A DNA stretch of 10,162 bases from Bacteroidales bacterium UBA1064 (GTDB lineage Bacteria > Bacteroidota > Bacteroidia > Bacteroidales > Tenuifilaceae): assembly GCA_002316235.1 (NCBI GenBank), contig DCDD01000104.1:1-10162 (forward strand), written 5' to 3'. This document shows, in pieces, positions 1 to 6,254 of this stretch. The notes below the pieces were generated by a model. The model made no database searches and had not been told where the DNA came from. It saw nothing but the letters and a program-made list of their open reading frames with translations. Positions within the stretch are counted from its first letter, which is position 1. Each line of letters opens with the position of its first letter. Position numbers and translations under genes: made by a program.

Positions 1-39
1 GTAGTCGGACAAGCTCTGGAATTTAACGTATATGGCTGA
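1..39 (+). CDS. Possible 3' end of an upstream gene (partial)
   Basis: Frame 1 is open from the window edge for 12 codons (VVGQALEFNVYG) and stops at TGA 37-39, overlapping the recG start by 8 nt. Short stop/start overlaps of this kind are typical of co-directional genes in one operon. Another frame is also open for seven codons before a stop, so an open stretch this short is weak evidence. The residues do not let me recognise a family. If real, recG is translated from an mRNA that begins upstream of the window. Confidence 0.3.
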   Translation, partial: VVGQALEFNVYG

Positions 40-2140
40 TTTGATTTTAAATGATATAAAATTTCTACCGGGTGTGGGGCCTAAGCGCGCCGAACTACTC
101 CAAAAGGAGTTGAATATCAGCACATTTGGCGATTTGCTCTATTTCTTTCCCTTCAGGCATATTGACCGGTCTAAGATTTATAAGATCTCGGAGATAAATG
201 AGGATTTACCCTACATCCAAATAGTTGGTCGAATACTTCGGATTGAGGAGGTTGGTGTGGGGCGCAACAGGCGGCTGACAGCCTATCTGAGCGATGGAAG
301 TGGAAGTGTAGAGCTGGTATGGTTTCGGGGTGTTTCATGGATGGCAAAGTGGTTAAAACCCAACATCGAGTACCTGGTATTTGGCAAGGCTAATGTATTT
401 GGAGGTCATTTCAGCATTGCCCACCCCGAAATGGAGGAGTACAAAACCGGTCAGGAGAAAATTATGGGGACCCTGCAACCCGTTTACTCCACCACCGAAA
501 AGCTAAAAAGCAACAGGATTACCTCCAAAACCATACTGGGACTTCAGCAAACCCTTATTCAAGCTGTCAATGGAAAAATTGAGGAAACCCTACCTCCCTA
601 CCTGATTGAGCAGCAAAAGCTCATGACACTTCCCGAGGCTCTCAGGAACATTCATTTTCCCCAAAGCGTCTTACTTTTGAGGAAAGCCGAACATCGGCTT
701 AAGTTTGAGGAGCTTTTCTTCATACAGCTCGATATCCTTAGAAAACAAACCATACGGCAAAGCAAGATCAACGGGCATTTGTTTTCGCGAGTTGGTGAAA
801 TGTTCAACCGTTTTTACAGCGAAAGGCTGCCATTCCCTTTAACCAATGCTCAGAAACGCGTTATTCGTGAAATTCGTCGCGATATGGGCAGTGGAAAGCA
901 AATGAATAGGCTTTTACAAGGAGATGTTGGTAGCGGCAAAACCATAGTTGCATTGATGTCCATGCTTATTGCTGTCGATAATGGTTTTCAGGCATGCCTC
1001 ATGGCACCTACTGAGATTTTAGCCAACCAGCACTTTGACTCCATTACCTCTCTTTTAGGAGACTTACCCGTTACTGTTGGGCTTCTTACGGGCAGCACCC
1101 GACAGTCGGAACGCAACACGCTTCATAAATCCCTTGAGGCAGGTGAACTGCAGATAATTATTGGCACTCATGCGCTTATTGAGGACGTTGTAAAGTTCAA
1201 AAACCTTGGTTTTGTGGTGATTGATGAGCAGCAACGGTTTGGTGTTGCCCAAAGGGCAAAGCTATGGGAGAAAAACAATAATCCACCCCATGTGCTGGTT
1301 ATGACTGCCACCCCAATTCCGAGAACCTTGGCCATGACAGTTTACGGTGATTTGGATGTTAGCGTGATTGATGAGCTGCCACCTGGCCGAAAGCCTGTTA
1401 AAACGCTGTACTACACCGATTTGAAGCGAAATGTGGTTTTTGGCCTGATGCGCCAGCAGCTGAAGGAAGGCCGGCAGGTTTACGTGGTTTACCCGCTGAT
1501 AAAGGAATCGGAAAAAATGGAAAACCTGAAAGACCTTCAGGATGGCTATGAAAGCATCGTACGGGCATTTCCGCCCCCCGAATATGTTACAGTTGTGGTT
1601 CATGGCCAGATGAAACCCGAGGAAAAGGAATCCTCCATGGACATTTTTGTTAAAGGCAAGGCCAACATCATGGTGGCAACAACTGTTATCGAGGTAGGGG
1701 TTAATGTTCCCAATGCAACCGTTATGGTAATTGAGAGTGCCGAGAGGTTTGGCCTGTCGCAGCTGCACCAGCTGCGCGGTAGGGTAGGGCGGGGAGCCGA
1801 CGAAAGCTACTGCATACTTGTCTCATCCCTAAAAATTTCTTCTGAATCGCGTAAGAGGCTACAGATTATGGTTAATACCAGCAATGGTTTTGAAATTGCC
1901 GAAATGGACCTCAAACTTCGCGGGCCCGGCGACATTGAAGGGACTCTTCAAAGCGGAATTCCCTTTGACCTGAAAATAGCCAATCTTAGCACCGATGGAA
2001 ATCTACTTCAGCATGCAAGGGCTGTTGCCAGGGATGTACTTAATGATGACCCGCTATTAGAGCATCCCCGGAATGCACTTCTTTCACAACGGCTTGATGA
2101 ACTTGCCAACTCACGGAGTAACTTCGGAAGAATTAGCTAG
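32..2140 (+). CDS. recG: ATP-dependent DNA helicase RecG
   Basis: RecG is a cytoplasmic superfamily 2 double-strand DNA translocase. It remodels stalled replication forks and branch-migrates Holliday junctions during recombinational repair. The 702 residues match the usual length of about 690. An N-terminal HhH-like segment (LPGVGPKRA, 12-20) and the OB-fold wedge domain (about 60-155) bind the branched DNA. The helicase core follows: Walker A GDVGSGKT (297-304), APTEIL (325-330), GTHALIE (378-384), Walker B DEQQRFG (398-404), TATPIPRT (425-432), and motifs V/VI at ATTVIEVGVNVP (549-560) and QLRGRVGRG (580-588). The C-terminal GPGDIEGTLQSG (631-642) belongs to the TRG region that couples ATP hydrolysis to translocation. 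The Walker B motif reads DEQQ where E. coli RecG has DEQH. ATG 32 gives the expected N-terminus and has no clear Shine-Dalgarno sequence. Identification is secure. Confidence 0.98.
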   Translation: MADLILNDIKFLPGVGPKRAELLQKELNISTFGDLLYFFPFRHIDRSKIYKISEINEDLPYIQIVGRILRIEEVGVGRNRRLTAYLSDGSGSVELVWFRGVSWMAKWLKPNIEYLVFGKANVFGGHFSIAHPEMEEYKTGQEKIMGTLQPVYSTTEKLKSNRITSKTILGLQQTLIQAVNGKIEETLPPYLIEQQKLMTLPEALRNIHFPQSVLLLRKAEHRLKFEELFFIQLDILRKQTIRQSKINGHLFSRVGEMFNRFYSERLPFPLTNAQKRVIREIRRDMGSGKQMNRLLQGDVGSGKTIVALMSMLIAVDNGFQACLMAPTEILANQHFDSITSLLGDLPVTVGLLTGSTRQSERNTLHKSLEAGELQIIIGTHALIEDVVKFKNLGFVVIDEQQRFGVAQRAKLWEKNNNPPHVLVMTATPIPRTLAMTVYGDLDVSVIDELPPGRKPVKTLYYTDLKRNVVFGLMRQQLKEGRQVYVVYPLIKESEKMENLKDLQDGYESIVRAFPPPEYVTVVVHGQMKPEEKESSMDIFVKGKANIMVATTVIEVGVNVPNATVMVIESAERFGLSQLHQLRGRVGRGADESYCILVSSLKISSESRKRLQIMVNTSNGFEIAEMDLKLRGPGDIEGTLQSGIPFDLKIANLSTDGNLLQHARAVARDVLNDDPLLEHPRNALLSQRLDELANSRSNFGRIS

Positions 2141-2148
2141 CAGCTAAT
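2132..2148. repeat. Inverted repeat over the recG stop codon
   Basis: A perfect 7-bp inverted repeat (ATTAGCT / AGCTAAT) with a 3-nt loop spans the last sense codons and TAG stop of recG. No T-run follows directly, so it is not a classic intrinsic terminator. A second TTAGCT at 2167-2172 could pair with the same AGCTAA at 2142-2147 and lies just before the T-rich stretch at 2181-2187. Seen in sequence; any role in ending or stabilising the recG transcript is inferred. Confidence 0.35.
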
Positions 2149-2193
2149 CGTTACGCGGGAAAATTTTAGCTTAGTAGTAATTTTTATCGTATT

Positions 2194-2201
2194 ATTTTTG
2201 G
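2194..2201 (+). promoter_or_regulatory. Candidate -7 element upstream of the DUF3108 gene
   Basis: TATTTTTG exactly matches the Bacteroidota -7 consensus TAnnTTTG. The expected -33 TTTG is poor: CTTA lies at the 19-bp spacing and TTTA at 2166-2169 is somewhat far. Initiation about 7 nt downstream would leave a leader of roughly 100 nt before ATG 2308, containing the stem-loop at 2243-2270. Inferred from motif only. Confidence 0.3.
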
Positions 2202-2242
2202 GGTGTAATGAACCTTCATTTCCAATATACTTTTTAGTGTTG

Positions 2243-2270
2243 AAGTAACTAGATGTTCATAATCTAACTT
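2243..2270 (+). repeat. Imperfect stem-loop in the DUF3108 gene leader
   Basis: Nine base pairs in two blocks, AAGT/ACTT (2243-2246 with 2267-2270) and TAGAT/ATCTA (2250-2254 with 2262-2266), separated by a 3-nt bulge on the left arm, close a 7-nt loop (2255-2261). The stem is AT-rich and therefore weak. It ends about 37 nt before ATG 2308. It may be chance; no riboswitch family is recognisable. Confidence 0.25.
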
Positions 2271-2307
2271 ACAATAAAATAGTTGATTGCTGATAATAAG
2301 AATCGTA

Positions 2308-3141
2308 ATGAAACACAAACCCATCATACATGTTGTTTTTACTCTTTTGCTTTTGGTTGTCAGCGAGGCTACCCTATCGCAATCGGTCAATCCCTGTGGA
2401 ATTGTCAACAGGTCTTTTGCATCGGGTGAGAAGTTGGTTTTTGAGATAAGCTATACATGGCTTTTTGTATGGACAGATGTAGGAATGGCCGAGCTTACAG
2501 TCAGCGCCGAGAAACGTTTTGGCAGAGATTTACTGCACATTAAGGCTTCGGGGAAAACGCATACATTCTACAACTGGTTTTTCGAGGTCCACGACCTTTA
2601 CGAAACATGGGTCGATCCGGTTACTGTTGAGCCGGTTTACTTTAACCGCGACATATATGAGGGCGGATTCACCAAGGAGAACGAGTACTTCTATGATTGG
2701 AATAAAAACCAGGTAGCCATAAGGGTACGTCGTAAAAAAGGGCCTAACCGATACGATACCTTGAGTGTTAGCAGGTGCACTTACGATGTGATTTCGGCTG
2801 TTTATGCAGCTAGAAATTTGGACTTCTCAGGTATTAAGCCGGGTAAAACATTTCCTGTTGAAGTTTTGATGGATGAGGAGGTTTACCATATCGGGTACAG
2901 GTTTCTTGGACGCGAAGAAAAACGGGTTTCAGGGCTTGGACGTTTCAGGTGCCTTAAATTTCAAATTGACGTGGTAGCCGGCGACATCTTTTCGGGCGAC
3001 CAAAAGCTCTACCTGTGGGTTACCGATGATGCAAACAAGCTGCCTGTTGCGGTGGAAACTCCAATCCAGGTGGGAAGCATAAAGGCCAGGCTTAACACAT
3101 ACGAGGGATTAAGGCATCCGTTATCATCAAAAATTCCCTAA
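2308..3141 (+). CDS. Exported DUF3108 domain protein
   Basis: This 277-residue protein is expected to be exported across the inner membrane. Residues 1-25 look like a signal peptide: basic MKHK, a hydrophobic run to about residue 18, and likely cleavage near SEATLSQ. The mature part carries DUF3108 hallmarks: a GEKLVFEISYTW strand (41-52), FEVHDLYETWVDP (92-104), and CTYDVISAVYAARNLDF (157-173), followed by beta-rich sequence with KLYLWVTDD (233-241). The family's biochemical role is not established; members are predicted beta-barrel-like envelope proteins. I chose ATG 2308 over the in-frame TTG at 2287 because it places a charged N-region directly before the hydrophobic core. It lies 167 nt after recG, with a candidate promoter between, so it is probably its own unit. 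A six-base-stem repeat follows the stop codon. Family assignment is confident, function is not. Confidence 0.88.
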   Translation: MKHKPIIHVVFTLLLLVVSEATLSQSVNPCGIVNRSFASGEKLVFEISYTWLFVWTDVGMAELTVSAEKRFGRDLLHIKASGKTHTFYNWFFEVHDLYETWVDPVTVEPVYFNRDIYEGGFTKENEYFYDWNKNQVAIRVRRKKGPNRYDTLSVSRCTYDVISAVYAARNLDFSGIKPGKTFPVEVLMDEEVYHIGYRFLGREEKRVSGLGRFRCLKFQIDVVAGDIFSGDQKLYLWVTDDANKLPVAVETPIQVGSIKARLNTYEGLRHPLSSKIP

Positions 3142-3166
3142 GTTGTATGGGTATGACAACTATTTT
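3141..3166 (+). terminator. Weak candidate terminator after the DUF3108 gene
   Basis: AGTTGT (3141-3146) and ACAACT (3156-3161) form a perfect 6-bp stem with a 9-nt loop, beginning at the last base of the stop codon and followed by a four-T run (3163-3166). The stem is short and AT-rich, so termination would be inefficient. It overlaps the region where the -33 element of the next gene would lie. Confidence 0.3.
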
Positions 3167-3169
3167 CCA

Positions 3170-3177
3170 TAAATTAG
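3170..3177 (+). promoter_or_regulatory. Candidate -7 element for the lipoprotein gene
   Basis: TAAATTAG matches the Bacteroidota TAnnTTTG element at all but one conserved base. No clear -33 TTTG lies 19-21 bp upstream; the nearest is TTG at 3143-3145. Initiation would fall near 3184, giving a leader of under 20 nt before ATG 3202. Weak, motif-based call. Confidence 0.25.
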
Positions 3178-3201
3178 CGGCATAATCAAAAAATAAATGC
3201 C

Positions 3202-3612
3202 ATGTCAAGAGCTATTTCCATACTAATCACATTTTTACTGCTTTTTACCATAGAATCATGCTTGGATAACGAAAACACAGTCCGATATACTGATGTTATT
3301 CAGATGGAAGCAGGTCCCGTTCCCGATACCATGGTAGTTAACGAAACCTATTCTATACAATTCAGAATGGGCGTTCCAAATTCCTGCTGGCATTCGCTCG
3401 CTCTCAACCAGGAAGAGTTTAACGATTCAACCTACCGGTTTTGGGCCACTGCGGTTTACGAAAATCATGGGGAAAATTGTGCTCAGGTTGTAGAAACCAA
3501 GGATACCGTAATAGCCTTTAAACCCACATTGGCTAAGCCCCATATATTGGTATTCTTCAACGATCCCGCCAGTGATCCAAGAGTTGATACGGTTGTGGTT
3601 ACGCCCAACTAA
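3202..3612 (+). CDS. Small lipoprotein of unknown function
   Basis: A 136-residue predicted lipoprotein. Residues 1-19 form an SPII-type signal with a strongly hydrophobic core (ILITFLLLFTI), ending in IESC with the lipidated cysteine at 20. Glu at the -2 position of the lipobox is unusual. The mature start LDNEN is acidic; in some Bacteroidota such stretches direct lipoproteins to the cell surface, so surface exposure is possible but inferred. The rest alternates short beta-like stretches (SIQFRMGV 51-58, RFWATAVYE 79-87, TVIAFKP 102-108, HILVFFND 114-121, DTVVVTPN 129-136), suggesting a single Ig-like sandwich. Cys62 (NSCWH) and Cys93 (ENCAQ) could form a disulfide. I do not recognise a named family. 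It stands alone between two intergenic gaps of 60 and 211 nt, so no partner is implied by context. Confidence 0.8.
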   Translation: MSRAISILITFLLLFTIESCLDNENTVRYTDVIQMEAGPVPDTMVVNETYSIQFRMGVPNSCWHSLALNQEEFNDSTYRFWATAVYENHGENCAQVVETKDTVIAFKPTLAKPHILVFFNDPASDPRVDTVVVTPN

Positions 3613-3662
3613 CCCCAAAAAATGCTGGCATACACGCCCTGCCGTGATAGGTTGGCTTGCGG

Positions 3663-3681
3663 GTTTTTCAGCTGCAAAAAC
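3663..3681. repeat. Short inverted repeat downstream of the lipoprotein gene
   Basis: GTTTTT (3663-3668) and AAAAAC (3676-3681) flank CAGCTGC, whose first six bases are themselves a palindrome. The stem would be mostly A-T pairs, so it is a poor RNA hairpin and lacks a typical terminator tail. It lies 51 nt after the lipoprotein stop. I see no other clear structure in the front half of this 211-nt gap. Confidence 0.25.
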
Positions 3682-3742
3682 TGTTGAGTGGCACATTTAC
3701 TTTTTGTTGTGAAGGATGTTGCTGGTTTTGCCATCATACTAA

Positions 3743-3773
3743 TTTGTTAAACCACTCATATTTATTATTTTAC
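3743..3773 (+). promoter_or_regulatory. Candidate promoter of the nucleotide-sugar operon
   Basis: TTTG (3743-3746) is followed after exactly 19 bp by TATTTTAC (3766-3773). This is the Bacteroidota arrangement TTTG-N19-TAnnTTTG with the last two bases of the -7 element mismatched. Initiation near 3780 would place the palindrome at 3796-3807 in the early transcribed region. It is the best-spaced candidate in the gap before uxs, but remains a motif-only call. Confidence 0.35.
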
Positions 3774-3795
3774 CGTTTTGATGGTTCATTTTAGT

Positions 3796-3807
3796 TAACC
3801 CGGGTTA
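3796..3807. promoter_or_regulatory. Perfect palindrome just upstream of uxs
   Basis: TAACCCGGGTTA is a perfect 12-bp palindrome ending 16 nt before the uxs ATG. It extends imperfectly: TAG (3792-3794) and CTA (3808-3810) also pair if T3795 is looped out. With no spacer it cannot form a normal RNA hairpin, so a dimeric DNA-binding protein site is the more natural reading. A repressor bound here would block early transcription of the operon. A single copy could be chance. Confidence 0.3.
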
Positions 3808-3823
3808 CTACATACCGTTACCT

Positions 3824-4765
3824 ATGAAGAAAATACTGGTTACCGGAGGTGCCGGATTTATTGGGTCACACCTCTGTGAACGTTTACTGAATGAGGGAAA
3901 CGAGGTGGTTTGCCTTGATAACTACTTTTCCGGGAAAAAGGAAAATGTGGTTGCCCTGATGTCAAACCCATACTTTGAGCTGGTTCGCCACGATGTAACC
4001 ATGCCCTTTTTTGCCGAGGTAGATGAAATTTACAACCTTGCCTGTCCTGCTTCCCCCATTTACTACCAGTATAACCCTATTAAAACAGTAAAAACATCCG
4101 TGATGGGCGCCATCAACATGCTTGGGCTGGCTAAACGGGTAAAGGCAAAAATTCTTCAGGCTTCAACCAGTGAAGTTTACGGCGATCCGCTCGTGCACCC
4201 CCAGCCGGAAACATACTGGGGCAATGTGAATCCTATCGGCGCTCGCTCCAGCTACGACGAGGGGAAAAGGTGTGCCGAAACGCTTTTTGTTAACTACCAC
4301 TCCCAGAACGGGGTTAAAATTAAAATTGCCCGTATTTTTAACACCTACGGCCCACGAATGAGCGTAAACGATGGGCGGGTAATCTCCAACTTTATAGTCC
4401 AGGCTCTCAGAAATGAGGATATAACCATTTACGGGGACGGGAAGCAAACCCGTAGCTTCATGTATGTTGACGATTTGGTTGACGCACTTATTCGGCTGAT
4501 GGATTCTCCCGATGAGTTTACCGGTCCTGTTAACCTGGGAAATCCCTGTGAGTACTCCATGCTTGAGCTGGCCAGTAAGGTGATTGAGCTTACCAAAAGC
4601 AGGTCGAAGCTGGTTTACTTCCCACTGCCTGAAGATGATCCTCTTCAGCGTAAACCGGACATCAGCCTGGCTAAAAAATTTCTTGGCGGTTGGGAACCAA
4701 AGGTTATGCTGGAGGATGGACTTAAAAAGACAATTGATTCGTTTGAGCATATACTAATTAGATAG
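3824..4765 (+). CDS. uxs: UDP-glucuronate decarboxylase (UDP-xylose synthase)
   Basis: Cytoplasmic NAD-dependent extended SDR enzyme that converts UDP-glucuronate to UDP-xylose and CO2 through a 4-keto intermediate. The 313 residues begin with the Rossmann motif GGAGFIG (8-14), then LDNYFSGKKENV (31-42), typical of UXS. The active site is visible as TSEVYGDP (115-122, including the UXS-type Glu117) and YDEGKR (144-149, catalytic Tyr144 and Lys148). The C-terminal DDPLQRKPDI (271-280) holds the conserved Arg276 found in this family. RfbB (dTDP-glucose dehydratase) is excluded because it carries a YSASK-type motif and is longer. The gene opens a six-gene block and ends 4 nt before rfbA, implying co-transcription. 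UDP-glucuronate must come from a UDP-glucose dehydrogenase not in the window. No frameshift or missing residue is seen. Confidence 0.93.
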   Translation: MKKILVTGGAGFIGSHLCERLLNEGNEVVCLDNYFSGKKENVVALMSNPYFELVRHDVTMPFFAEVDEIYNLACPASPIYYQYNPIKTVKTSVMGAINMLGLAKRVKAKILQASTSEVYGDPLVHPQPETYWGNVNPIGARSSYDEGKRCAETLFVNYHSQNGVKIKIARIFNTYGPRMSVNDGRVISNFIVQALRNEDITIYGDGKQTRSFMYVDDLVDALIRLMDSPDEFTGPVNLGNPCEYSMLELASKVIELTKSRSKLVYFPLPEDDPLQRKPDISLAKKFLGGWEPKVMLEDGLKKTIDSFEHILIR

Positions 4766-4769
4766 AAGG

Positions 4770-5645
4770 ATGAAGGGAATAATTTTGGCGGGCGGTGCCG
4801 GTACTCGTTTGTACCCAATAACCAAAAGTATATCCAAGCAGATAATACCGATTTACGACAAGCCCATGATTTACTATCCCTTGTCGGTGCTGATGCTTGC
4901 CCAGATTAGGGATATCCTGATTATTTCAACTCCCAAGGATTTGCACCTCTACCAGGATTTGCTGGGCGATGGTGCTCAGCTGGGAATTTCAATCAGCTAT
5001 GCCGGGCAGCCCTCACCCGATGGGCTTGCACAGGCTTTCATCATTGGCGAAAACTTTATTGGCTCCGACAGCGTTTGCCTGGTCCTGGGCGATAATATTT
5101 TCTATGGCGGAAACCTTACTGAAATGCTCCTCGAAAGTGCCAAACTTCAGGATGGAGCTATTGTTTTTGGCTACAACGTTAAGGATCCCCAGCGCTATGG
5201 TGTTGTGGGTTTCGATAGCGACGGAAAAGTGAATAGCCTGGAGGAAAAACCCACCAACCCAAAGTCGAACTACGCCGTAACAGGGCTTTACTTCTACAGC
5301 AACGATGTGGTGGCCAAAGCTAAAGGTTTAAAACCTTCAAAACGGGGCGAGCTGGAAATAACCGACCTGAACAGGCTTTACCTCGAAGAGGGCAGGCTAA
5401 AGGTTAAGCTGATGGGACGCGGTATGGCCTGGCTCGACACCGGTACCCACGAAAGCCTGCTGCAAGCCTCCATTTTTATTCAGACCATTGAGGAACGCCA
5501 GGGGCTTAAAATTGCCTGTCTGGAGGAAATAGCTTATCGCAACGGCTACATCAACCTGGAGCAACTCCGGAAATTGGCGACGCCTCTGGAGAACAACCAG
5601 TACGGTGAGTACCTCAAGAGGCTGGCTTCTGGTAATTTTTCCTAA
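4770..5645 (+). CDS. rfbA: Glucose-1-phosphate thymidylyltransferase RfbA
   Basis: Catalyses dTTP + glucose-1-P to dTDP-glucose + PPi, the first committed step toward dTDP-L-rhamnose, in the cytoplasm. The length of 291 residues is standard. The nucleotide-binding loop GGAGTRLYPITKSISKQ occupies 8-24, KPMIYYPLS 31-39, the metal-binding Asp is in GDNIFYG (107-113), EEKP lies at 158-161, and WLDTGTHESL (221-230) carries the second metal-binding Asp223. The C-terminal helices (from about 240) are the regulatory region where dTDP-rhamnose feedback-inhibits known homologues. The start follows the uxs stop by only 4 nt; an AAGG directly abuts the ATG, too close for a normal Shine-Dalgarno, so translational coupling with uxs is likely. 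Its glucose-1-P could be supplied by the mutase encoded three genes downstream. Confidence 0.97.
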   Translation: MKGIILAGGAGTRLYPITKSISKQIIPIYDKPMIYYPLSVLMLAQIRDILIISTPKDLHLYQDLLGDGAQLGISISYAGQPSPDGLAQAFIIGENFIGSDSVCLVLGDNIFYGGNLTEMLLESAKLQDGAIVFGYNVKDPQRYGVVGFDSDGKVNSLEEKPTNPKSNYAVTGLYFYSNDVVAKAKGLKPSKRGELEITDLNRLYLEEGRLKVKLMGRGMAWLDTGTHESLLQASIFIQTIEERQGLKIACLEEIAYRNGYINLEQLRKLATPLENNQYGEYLKRLASGNFS

Positions 5646-5684
5646 CCGCTAACCCGTTTCTTTTTTAACGAAAGCTGATAAGTG

Positions 5685-6254
5685 ATGCTCACAGTCGAAA
5701 AAACCTCAATACCCGATCTACTGATACTTAAACCCAATATTTTTGAGGATTCCAGAGGATATTTTTTTGAAAGCTTTAACGCCAAGCTATTTGATGATTT
5801 TGCCATTACTTCTAATTTTGTTCAGGACAACGAGTCGTTTTCGAAGTATGGCGTCATCAGGGGGTTACACTACCAGCTGTCACCCTACTCCCAAACAAAG
5901 CTGGTAAGAGTGGTTTACGGAAAAATTTTGGATATTGCTCTGGATATAAGGAGAAATTCTCCCACTTTTGGCAGGTATGTAGCTCTAGAAATCTCTGCTG
6001 AGAACAAGGCACAGTTTTACATTCCAAAAGGATTTGCACATGGTTTTTCAGTGCTGAGCGATTCAGCTATAGTTTGCTACAAGTGCGATGCCTACTACAG
6101 TAAAGAAGCGGAGAGGGGAATACGCTTCAACGATCCGGGTTTGAAGATTGACTGGGGCATTCCCGATGGTAGCATGGTTGTTTCGGAAAAGGACCTCAAG
6201 CTTCCCTTTTTCTCTGAAGCAGATATTAATTTTAATTATGGCAGCATCACCTAG
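5685..6254 (+). CDS. rfbC: dTDP-4-dehydrorhamnose 3,5-epimerase RfbC
   Basis: Epimerises C3 and C5 of dTDP-4-keto-6-deoxyglucose, the third step of dTDP-L-rhamnose synthesis. The 189-residue cupin protein shows F-DSRG-FFES (20-30), QDNESFSKYGVIRGLHYQ (47-64) with the catalytic base His62 and Arg59, IPKGFAHGF (113-121) with the conserved His119, and CDAYYSKEAERGIRFNDP (134-151), where the catalytic Tyr is 137 or 138. I chose ATG 5685; a GTG immediately before it (5682) would add one residue and cannot be excluded. The gene follows rfbA after 39 nt and its last 17 nt overlap rfbD, so the two are probably translationally coupled. The substrate-producing enzyme RfbB is not in the window. Confidence 0.97.
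   Translation: MLTVEKTSIPDLLILKPNIFEDSRGYFFESFNAKLFDDFAITSNFVQDNESFSKYGVIRGLHYQLSPYSQTKLVRVVYGKILDIALDIRRNSPTFGRYVALEISAENKAQFYIPKGFAHGFSVLSDSAIVCYKCDAYYSKEAERGIRFNDPGLKIDWGIPDGSMVVSEKDLKLPFFSEADINFNYGSIT

Noticed and set aside
1262..1768. 168-codon minus-strand open frame inside recG
   Set aside because: Antisense shadow of a well-conserved helicase region; the translation resembles no family and is His/Asn/Gln-rich as expected of a reverse frame.
2287..2307. TTG start adding seven residues to the DUF3108 protein
   Set aside because: ATG 2308 puts a basic N-region next to the hydrophobic signal-peptide core; the extension adds hydrophobic residues before it and has no initiation support.
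2184..2408. 74-codon minus-strand open frame across the start of the DUF3108 gene
   Set aside because: Overlaps a better-supported gene, with no recognisable motif or signal sequence.
3427..3696. 89-codon minus-strand open frame overlapping the lipoprotein gene and following gap
   Set aside because: The plus-strand frame has a clear SPII signal; this frame has no domain or export signal.
4163..4750. 195-codon minus-strand open frame inside uxs
   Set aside because: Shadow of the conserved uxs coding frame; no recognisable domains.
3824..4765. Reading the first SDR gene of the block as rfbB
   Set aside because: YDEGKR, TSEVYGDP and DDPLQRKPDI are UXS signatures, and the protein is shorter than typical RfbB.
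6148..6237. In-frame 30-codon N-terminal extension of RfbD from an upstream ATG
   Set aside because: It lies wholly inside rfbC, and RfbD proteins begin a few residues before GANGQLG; ATG 6238 gives the normal 290 residues.
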